Origin: Stephanodiscus triporus
Taxonomy: Eukaryota > Bacillariophyta > Thalassiosirophyceae > Thalassiosirales > Thalassiosiraceae
DNA length: 10,081 nt
Assembly (NCBI GenBank): GCA_036939755.1
Contig: JALLAZ010001296.1
Coordinates: 1 to 10,081, forward strand
Direction of reading: 5' to 3'
Under the pieces are notes generated by a model that ran no database searches, had not been told where the DNA came from, and saw nothing but the letters and a program-made list of their open reading frames with translations. Below are positions 1 to 6,162 of the stretch, piece after piece. Position numbers and translations under genes: made by a program. Each line of letters opens with the position of its first letter. Within the stretch, counting starts at the first letter, position 1.

Positions 1-650
1 GGCGGTGCCTGGTGAAGCATCGGAAACCATGGTGGAGTTGTGTGTTGTGGGCTATCTATCATACTTCTACTAAATTAGCGATATATTGTGACTATCTCTG
101 GTACTTACTACATGCAATGAAATTTTATGTACGAAGGCTACGCTATCCCTGTTTCGGCATGGTTGGTACGATATGGTACGTGTATCCTACGTACATCATT
201 CTGATGGTCCCACTAACTATGGCACACCGTAATATCTAGATACCCACCCCTTTTGGGACAAAATTTTGAGAAGACAGAAGAAAGACTGGTGCCGTGCCGA
301 CCATGCAGTCCAGCGGCTTTGGCATAGGAGACATCCCAACACCATGTGTAATGCATGTGATGGGTTTCATTTTTTGAATAGAGTCTATGCGTGAACTACT
401 CCTACCTTTGGGTGCTGTACATGATGATATTGGTAATTTTACATTGCTTTGAGATCTCTTCCCTTGATGGGAAGCTTGATTCTAAACAAAATTTGCATCC
501 AGCACACAGACAATCCTTAGGCTTGGAAATAGAATTGGTCAAAGTATTTTTTTTGTCAATTTTAAGTTGTAGGTGTGGTGTGTTGATATCATCCTTGCAA
601 TCATCTCTTGTGATCATTCTACCCTTCCACCTCTTCTTTCTCCTTCTACA
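1..650. other. Region without a supported gene
   Basis: I see no convincing gene here. Short open frames exist on both strands, but none shows a recognisable domain, balanced amino-acid composition or plausible splice joins. The DNA is moderately AT-rich, and from about 580 onward it grades into the low-complexity stretch that continues to about 1400. No tRNA-like cloverleaf or terminal repeat was recognised. Confidence 0.5.
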
Positions 651-1556
651 TCACCTTGTCTTCCTCTTATCATTGGCTGCGGTGGTGGTGTGCGACAATA
701 GTTGCTTATCCTCTCCCCATCGTCGGATTACGCCGATTGCTAGGTATTTTTTCACCAGCCCATCTACTAGGATCATGTTACCATTGTTGCTATCATCCTT
801 GCTATTGTAACCCTGTCCCCTTGCCATTGCAGCAGCCATTGTCATTGCCAACACCACCACAACTGCACAGTTTCTCTCGCTGCCGCTTTTATTTGATTGT
901 TGTTTGTTCCCGACGCCGTCGCCGAAGCTTGCCACATCTGTTGTTGTTGTTGTTCCCATTTTCTTCATCTTTATCTCTGCATCATCATCATCATTGCTGC
1001 TACCCCCATCATTGCAGAGCAGATGCCACTGTACCAAGTGATCCTGCACACTGCCATCTCCCGCTGTGACGACAAGCGTGTCTTTCTTTCCCCCTTTCTT
1101 TTTTGTTGATTTTTGCATAGCTGTAGCTGCAACTGCTGCTGCTTTCATTACCAATGGCCAACGACCACTCTCTTGCCTCTCTCTGACTGGTTGTTGTGTC
1201 GCCTTTTGCCTCTCATCATGCTGACGCTTCCTATTTACATGCCCGTTGTACCCATTGCATGATGACAATGAGGAAGAGGACGAAGGAGAGGACAATGCAG
1301 ACAATCCTTCATCATCGGCATCGGAATCTTCATCATCAGGATCGCCCTCGTTATCCTAGCAATCATCCTTGCATGCCATCGATGGCAATAAATGTGACAA
1401 TGCAAAGAAGAGAGAAAGATGATTGATTGTTATATTGCGCTCGTCGTGTCTCACGCGGCCGCCCCTCCCAGACCCCTCCTCCTCCTGAAATGGGTGTTGG
1501 CAGATGCCCACAAGTGCATGCCACAGGATTGGAGGTAGACAGGTGGTCATCCTTGC
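588..1556. repeat. Low-complexity tract with a recurring 11-mer
   Basis: This stretch is rich in short trinucleotide runs (TCA/CAT and TTG repeats on the plus strand). Within it the 11-mer ATCATCCTTGC occurs exactly at 588-598, 792-802 and 1362-1372, and with its first base changed at 1546-1556. On the minus strand each copy reads GCAAGGATGAT and would encode a Lys-Asp-Asp core in one frame. The surrounding sequence does not align obviously between copies, so this is a dispersed short motif in simple-sequence DNA rather than a clear tandem array. No function is proposed. Confidence 0.45.
651..1304 (-). CDS. Doubtful low-complexity hypothetical ORF
   Basis: An open frame of about 217 codons, dominated by simple sequence: a Ser-rich start, Ala runs, a Lys/Gly-rich basic patch, Asp and Thr runs, and one hydrophobic Ala/Val/Met stretch near residues 147-163. 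No known domain is recognised. The first residue is not a true ATG. Reading further upstream in the same frame stays open (acidic DDE-rich codons) to a TAG near 1353-1355 and then opens again to about 1550, so a longer gene broken by one stop, or an exon beginning after that TAG, is conceivable. The opposite strand is also open over 656-1069, as expected for repeat-rich DNA without stops. Most likely this is not a functional gene. Confidence 0.18.
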   Translation of the reverse strand: MSALSSPSSSSSLSSCNGYNGHVNRKRQHDERQKATQQPVRERQESGRWPLVMKAAAVAATAMQKSTKKKGGKKDTLVVTAGDGSVQDHLVQWHLLCNDGGSSNDDDDAEIKMKKMGTTTTTDVASFGDGVGNKQQSNKSGSERNCAVVVVLAMTMAAAMARGQGYNSKDDSNNGNMILVDGLVKKYLAIGVIRRWGEDKQLLSHTTTAANDKRKTR

Positions 1557-2361
1557 TTTTCAAGGGGAGAACATCACTCGTCATGTGGGGACACTTCCGC
1601 TGATGACAGCGGAAGAATGGCCATCGGCAGTGTGTATTTGTGTGGTTGGAGATGATTTTTTCTCCACGGGAAATGAAAAACTCGTGATTCTAGTTTCGCA
1701 GGCGCAAGTGAAGTTCCCCTGCCACTATGTTGCCAACACCGTGAGCTTGCCCAAGTAATGTGGCGATAATAATATTGCAGGGGTCGATTTCTGCTGAGGC
1801 GGTCTTGTATGAATTCCGAAAATTATTTGGGAAAAAAATGGGGTATGGCTTGGCCGGCTCGCTCAATTTTGCCTTCTTTGTTTACATTTGTGCGGGAAAA
1901 TTCTTGAGTGCAGCCCCTGTATGAAAGTCCTTTGCTAAAAAAAATCATCTTAGCTCTAGGCTAAGAACTTAGCAGCTCATTCTGTTAGTCCTGACCAAAC
2001 TGGAAAATCATGGTTCAGGTGTATTATTATTATTTCATGTTCTACAATAGAAAGAGTATAAAAATGAGGCACTTCTACGATTTGCCTCTGGATGATAGTG
2101 ACAGCTTATGCTTACTATACAAGATAGATCAATGCCCTTACGACCTCCCACCAGCCACAAGATGGTGTTGACACATTAGCATTATCTTGTCCTCTGGTCT
2201 TCAGTTGACAATCATGATGGAGAAATGATGATTGAGTTCAAAGATTCAGAATCATTGCTGTCTCCTTGTTATTGTTATATTCATGAATGACATAAGTTGA
2301 GATATGGACCATATCATAACAACTTTTGATGCTTATGGAGGGGGTGGAGGATGATGCATAA
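1557..2361. other. Region without a supported gene
   Basis: No gene is supported. A plus-strand frame at 1504-1758 (84 codons) matches nothing I recognise. After 1760 the DNA becomes AT-rich with frequent stops in all frames. A short acidic frame around 2210-2290 on the plus strand ends at a TGA and may be an upstream part of the decayed remnant at 2362, but the link is weak. A small hairpin lies at 1949-1965. Confidence 0.45.
1949..1965. other. Small perfect hairpin
   Basis: CTTAGC and GCTAAG form a perfect six-base-pair stem around a five-base loop, preceded by a run of eight A at about 1937-1944. A further TTAGC copy follows at about 1969-1973. It sits in gene-poor AT-rich DNA, away from any supported gene end, so a terminator or regulatory role cannot be argued. 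It may be a relic of a mobile-element end or simply chance. Confidence 0.25.
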
Positions 2362-2561
2362 GATGATATCAATCACCAAAGAGGCCTGGATGATGCCCTT
2401 GCTGGTCACACAAATTTGGGTGATGATACAGTGCAGTTGGTCTTGATGATGACAGTGATAACAAAGTAACGATCAATGTCAAGTATAAGGAACATGGTTG
2501 GGAGAAAGTTCCCATGTGCAATGCTCAGGGTTTTGAGGTCTACCTTTTTACCAAAGAATAG
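2362..2561 (+). pseudogene. Decayed acidic coding remnant, family unknown
   Basis: From 2362 the plus strand reads an Asp-rich, protein-like sequence in one frame to about 2442. It then continues naturally after a one-base shift at about 2443-2445 into a second frame that reads Asp-Asp-Asp-Ser-Asp, then VKYKEHGWEKVP, and finishes at YLFTKE before a TAG at 2559-2561. Immediately upstream, similar Gly/Asp-rich sequence is interrupted by a TAA at 2359-2361. The composition (acidic, then a Trp-containing charged segment) looks like a former gene, perhaps the N-terminal part of a transposase, but I do not recognise the family. The call rests only on composition and continuity across a shift. Confidence 0.3.
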
Positions 2562-2654
2562 TCATCATGTCTGTTTGCAATATATATTAGATGTATGTAG
2601 TACTAGTATGTTTTAATCAATCAGGCATTTGTGTTCAGATGATACCTCTGCAAC

Positions 2655-2753
2655 ATGGCAGCTCAACCACCATACCCTTCTTCAATGGCAGATAATGTTC
2701 TCAAGTTTATTTGGAATGTCATGGAGGATCTTCAGATCCTTCATAATAGATAG
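2655..2753 (+). CDS. Very short ORF downstream of the remnant
   Basis: An ATG-initiated frame of 32 codons beginning MAAQPPYPS and ending at TAG. It is in the same frame as the last part of the remnant that stops at 2561. Between them lies a stretch with a GTATGT (about 2586) and a TTGTGTTCAG (about 2638), which could mark a short intron, so it might be a downstream piece of that decayed gene. It is too short for any homology call and may be chance. Confidence 0.15.
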   Translation: MAAQPPYPSSMADNVLKFIWNVMEDLQILHNR

Positions 2754-3007
2754 ATTATATTAGTTAGCACCAGTATGAGTTGTGACTAACTCTACTGATC
2801 ATTGATGCTGGAAATAAACGATTTGGAGAATAGCTGAACGAAAAATATCAGTCTCCAGAAAAATGTCTAAACCAAGCTCTCTATTGCTTGATTTGTTTCA
2901 GAACAACACGACCCCAAGAATGACGCCACTGATTGCCACTGAACCCCACGAATGCCAACAAGAGCAGTGTTGAGTCAGAAAGAGACAGGAACAAAATGCT
3001 CATCCCA
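2754..3007. other. 3' flank of the E2 gene, no gene seen
   Basis: A short AT-rich stretch that would contain the 3' untranslated region of the minus-strand E2 gene. I saw no clear AATAAA-type signal on the minus strand and no open frame of note. Confidence 0.4.
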
Positions 3008-3647
3008 TCAGCAATCCTCCTGACTTTTCCTCACGCACTGGCGAACCTTCTTTTTGAACCCTGCCCGATCATTTCGCCATTGTATTGCAGCGTCCAAATT
3101 TGCCGGACTCTCGTCGTTGGGATCCGACAACATGGAAATGACCGACATCAGGATCTGCTCCACGCCAAGGATGGGCCTCCACCTCTCCTCGGCCAGCTCG
3201 AGAAGGTTGTGCGGGTCCTCCCCCGGATCGTGCAGGATCGAGATACAGACCTCCCCATTCTTGGAAATATTCGGATGCCACATTTCCGACTGGAAGGTCA
3301 TCGTGGGAGGCCTATACGGAAAGTTTTGGGGAAAGACGAGCCGGGCCTTGAAGAAGCAGCCCTCGTAGAGGGTGCCGTCGGGGCCCATGATGAGTATTTC
3401 CCAATCGTAGACGTTGCTTTCATCGGTGAGCCCCACGGACACGAGATCGATTGGGTTCTTCGCCAGCTCTGTATTGTATTGTCATTTTACAACATCGCCG
3501 AAAAAGAGTGGGGGGGTGGGGGGGATGAAGTGAACAGTTCCAGTTGTGAGAGATTTCAGGCGATCCCGTTAAGCGCCTGGACGGCTTAGAGGCCCGGCAC
3601 TCACCAATGAGCTGTCTTTTCAAGAGTTCCGTCCCATATTCCGTCAT
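3008..3647 (-). CDS. UBE2G1: UBE2G1-type ubiquitin-conjugating enzyme E2
   Basis: E2 enzymes take ubiquitin from E1 as a thioester and pass it, with an E3, to substrates; the UBE2G1 type builds K48 chains in the cytosol and nucleus. Two exons are read on the minus strand: 3647-3605 (MTEYGTELLKRQLI plus one base) and 3468-3008. Joined across a GT-AG intron they give QLIELAKNP, the expected first-helix sequence, and a protein of 167 residues, close to the 170 of human UBE2G1. Visible features are the HPN motif (79-81), catalytic Cys89 in NGEVCISIL, the acidic active-site loop insert typical of the G/R subfamily (about 93-108, GEDP), and the C-terminal signature VRKSQE (about 160-165), which favours UBE2G1 over UBE2G2. 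All key residues look intact. It is divergent from the DNA methyltransferase gene, about 300 bp away. Subfamily assignment rests on remembered signatures, not an alignment. Confidence 0.93.
3469..3604 (-). other. Intron of the E2 gene (136 nt)
   Basis: On the minus strand the donor is G|GTGAGT at 3605/3604 and the acceptor is ATACAG|AG at 3469/3468. Splicing here joins the split Glu codon and restores the conserved E2 N-terminal helix, whereas read-through enters unrelated sequence. The intron carries a C7-A-C7 tract in the sense direction (3510-3524), unusual for a short intron. Confidence 0.9.
3510..3524 (+). other. G7-T-G7 tract inside the E2 intron
   Basis: Seven G, one T and seven G in a row on the plus strand, hence a C-rich tract in the E2 pre-mRNA. 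On the DNA plus strand it can in principle form a tight G-quadruplex or, on the complementary strand, an i-motif. It lies about 40 bp from the splice acceptor, on its upstream side. Homopolymer runs are also prone to sequencing error, so its exact length is uncertain. Confidence 0.5.
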
Positions 3648-3948
3648 TGTATACCGTTATTTTCAACACACAGGCTGATTAGAACTGTCGTTCGAATGCT
3701 AGAGGGTGACGCGCATCGAGGTCGCCTTTTGGGAACTCTTCGTCTTTCGTTGAGAAAAAAATGAGCTGGATGGGGCGGTCGGCGGGGGGCGCACGGGGGT
3801 CGTTGGGGGGGGGGCTGTCCGTCCGTCGTGGTTCGGGGGTCCCGCCATTTTTTACTCTCGTCGTGTTGTACCAACGTTCAACGCGCAACTCTCTCCGGGA
3901 AATTGTAGGTACCCACTGGACCGCCCACCAGCCTCCACCCGCTTCCTC
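3648..3948. promoter_or_regulatory. Shared upstream region of E2 and methyltransferase genes
   Basis: About 300 bp separate the divergent start codons of the E2 gene (3647, minus) and the methyltransferase gene (3949, plus), so this stretch must hold both promoters and 5' leaders. It is GC-rich compared with its flanks and contains long G runs between 3784 and 3839. I see no convincing TATA box for either gene. Open frames on both strands across it are best explained by the GC-rich composition. Confidence 0.6.
3784..3839 (+). promoter_or_regulatory. Candidate G-quadruplex cluster
   Basis: Plus-strand G runs of 6 (3784-3789), 5 (3795-3799), 10 (3805-3814) and 5 (3835-3839) are separated by 5, 5 and 20 bases. 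The first three runs alone satisfy the usual four-tract quadruplex pattern, because the run of ten can supply two tracts. It lies 110-165 bp before the methyltransferase start, on that gene's non-template strand, and a similar distance upstream of the E2 start on the other strand. Folding and function are inferred. Confidence 0.5.
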
Positions 3949-6162
3949 ATGCCAACTTTCCAAAGCTACCTTGATGACCTGAATTCTAGCACTGCTTGTT
4001 GCCGTTCGGCGAGCCTTCTCCTGCCCACTACGAATAACGAAACGAATGATATACTGAACAAGTTGCGAGAATGGAAATGGATCTGCGAGTCGGTCTTGAT
4101 ACGACCGTGGGTAGGGAGTGGTATATATCCTTGTGATCATCATTATGGATGTCTTCCAACTGATGAGGAACTTGCGTTTATTCAACGAAAATTTCCGCCG
4201 TCAACTACGACAACTTTTCCATTTCCGTCGGCCTCAGCGTCGTCACTGCGAAAGGCGTTAGGGCAGAAACACATCGACGCCAAGAGTCTGATAGTACCAT
4301 TGACAGATGATGCAACTGCATTTATATTACGATTTTTATTTGAAACAGAGATATCATGCGAAACTTTTACGTCAGATGTAGATTGTTGTCAAAAGATTAT
4401 CGCAATAAGAAATTGGATTTCTTCGAATACAGTAACAATCGTCCACAATCTTGATGGTAATCAGACCGTGTCCTTGGATAAGGAAGTTGATTCATTTCCT
4501 AAGCCATCCCCAACAAAACATGGACATCACCAGGCAGAGAGAAAATGTTTCACTTTCGTTGATCTATTTGCGGGCATCGGTGGATTTCGTATCGGAATGG
4601 AGGCATTGGGTGGGGTTTGTCTTGGAAGTTGCGATATTGATCCATATGCAAGGGACACATATCGACGTAACTTTAACCAACACGAATCACGATGCAATGC
4701 CGGAGGAGAATTCTTCGTCAATGACATCACTCGGTTAGACCTACCTCCTGATACCACCGATGTCGTATGTGGCGGATTTCCCTGTCAGAGTTTCTCGACG
4801 TTGGCGAGTTTTCCGACAGATAAATGTGAAGGGTACGGGAACAAAAGCAATGATGACATTGATTGCGCGGATAAAGCCACTCGTCGCGTTCGCGCCCATA
4901 ACACTTCTGAGGGAATCGTCCCAACTCAGCAGCAACGGCAAGGAGGACTTCATGCAAAGACGGGAAAACTCTTCTTCCATCTAATTAGAATACTCAGGTC
5001 GTCGCTTCCCAAACTCTTTGTCTTTGAAAATGTGAAAGGTTTGATGAAGCTCGACAACGGGAGTCATTTGACGAAGATATTACACTTACTGGAAGAGTCT
5101 GGATACAGTGTAAGCCACACGATAGTTGATACTTCTTGGTTTTTACCACAAAGGAGGGAAAGAATCTACTTTGTTGGTATTCGTTCGGATTTGTTGCGCA
5201 ATGAAAGATCTGAAAGTCTCATGGGGCCTTTATCCCTTCAACTCAATGTTGAGCTGAGAAAGAAGTACCAAATTTACGGGAATGACATCACAAATGACCA
5301 CGATAGAGACACCGACGGCGCCCACATTATGTCGCTCCATAATGCATCGCATACGCTCCCTCCTTCATGTCTTGGCGATATTCTAGAGAGTAATGAATCA
5401 GTGTGCCGTTACCACTCACAGTGCTTTCTCACCTCTTCACAATGGGAAAAGGTGTGTAAACAAGGATACATCCAATTCCATGCAGACGGATCAGGTCAGT
5501 TACTGACAGAGGTGGACCCATGTTGTCAGACCTTGATAAGTTCGTATCGACAGAGTTTCTTGCTGCATTCTCAGTTCATAGTACCACGCGATAGTCTTTA
5601 CCTGGTGAGGCAAAGAGAGCAGCTGAAGATAGCAGCCGCACGTAAAAAAAAGAGCGGACAAGACGTAGAGCAGGACATTTCCGACAGTGTTGCATCATTT
5701 TATGAAGAGTCAAAGAATCGAACACTTCCTCGTTTTTTCACTCCAAGAGAATGGTAAGTCGGGTCGAAACTATGTTTGATCCTTGTAATTACTGCAAGTC
5801 CCTAATGGTTGCAAAGTTGCCGACTCCAGGGATTTCCGGAAGATTTTAAGATTGCAGACTGCATGCAGAGACGTCTTATCTCTCAATTCTACCGCCAGAT
5901 AGGTAATGCTGCGTCGCCTCCTTGTGTTGCTGCAGTTGCAGAGCAAGCCGTATCTTCTTTCCTAATTCCCTGCAATCATGATGACGAAGGGAAACATCAC
6001 GACTTGCGAAAGGCAGGCACTAGCAGCACGTCTTGCTGTTGTTGTGCTGTGTTTGAGCTTATTCTGAAAGCCAGCCCAAAGATTGAAAAGGTATTGGCAG
6101 TCATCGAAAAAAAAATTACTGTTTGCAACTTAATCCCCAATATCACGTCGGGTTTGGAATGA
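3949..6162 (+). CDS. Cytosine-5 DNA methyltransferase, bacterial (Dcm/HhaI-like) type
   Basis: Transfers a methyl group from S-adenosylmethionine to C5 of cytosine in DNA. Exons 3949-5753 and 5817-6162 give 716 residues. Motifs in order: I, VDLFAGIGG (204-212), for SAM binding; IV, GGFPCQSFS, with catalytic Cys279; VI, FENVKGL (359-365), with Glu360; VIII, QRRERIYFVG (401-410); a target-recognition stretch about 413-520; IX-like, DPCCQTL (523-529). Exon 2 supplies CRLQGFPEDF (603-612) and motif X, YRQIGNAASPP (627-637). All key residues are present, so it looks active. No BAH, RFTS, PWWP or chromodomain is seen, and motif order matches prokaryotic enzymes. Oddities: about 195 N-terminal residues of unknown nature, an insertion of about 50 residues just after the PCQ loop, a charged insert (about 540-595) before the TPREC block, and a Cys-rich tail. 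Bacterial-like C5 methyltransferases are known in diatoms. The ATG at 3949 is the first in frame, but an upstream exon is possible. Confidence 0.92.
5754..5816 (+). other. Intron of the methyltransferase gene (63 nt)
   Basis: The donor GAATG|GTAAGT at 5753/5754 and acceptor TTGCAAAG|TTGC at 5816/5817 join to the conserved TPREC-CRLQGFP block. The Cys codon itself (TG|T) is split. A CTAAT branch-point-like sequence sits at 5802-5806, about ten bases before the acceptor. The length is divisible by three, but an in-frame TAA at 5755-5757 would end translation if the intron were retained, giving a 602-residue protein without motif X. Confidence 0.93.
6130..6162. other. Tail-to-tail coding overlap, 33 bp
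   Basis: The methyltransferase stop (TGA, 6160-6162, plus) lies inside the last codons of the minus-strand cereblon gene, whose TAA is at 6132-6130. The two coding regions therefore overlap by 33 bp, and both 3' untranslated regions must run into the opposite gene. The overlapping residues are tails beyond the conserved domains of both proteins, so either frame may be tolerating, rather than selecting, this sequence. Confidence 0.85.

Noticed and set aside
12..239. 75-codon plus-strand ORF
   Set aside because: Its composition (many Trp, Tyr and Met) is that of random AT-rich DNA, and no motif is visible.
391..1109. Plus-strand ORFs rich in Leu, Ser, His and Cys
   Set aside because: They are translations of simple trinucleotide repeats with no domain and with competing open frames on the other strand.
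1504..1758. 84-codon plus-strand ORF
   Set aside because: No recognisable family, and no start context, splice or neighbour support.
3440..3442. GTG as the start of the E2 protein
   Set aside because: The conserved first helix is supplied by the upstream exon through a clean GT-AG intron, beginning at a true ATG at 3647.
2933..3589. Plus-strand ORF of 218 codons
   Set aside because: It is the antisense shadow of the E2 gene; the minus strand carries the complete conserved E2 domain.
3679..4185. Minus-strand ORF of 168 codons
   Set aside because: It covers the shared promoter and the 5' end of the methyltransferase on the other strand, with no recognisable domain and Arg/Pro-rich sequence from GC-rich DNA.
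5755..5757. TAA as the real end of the methyltransferase, making it a truncated or broken gene
   Set aside because: The TAA lies in a consensus GTAAGT donor, and splicing restores the TPREC and motif X blocks exactly.
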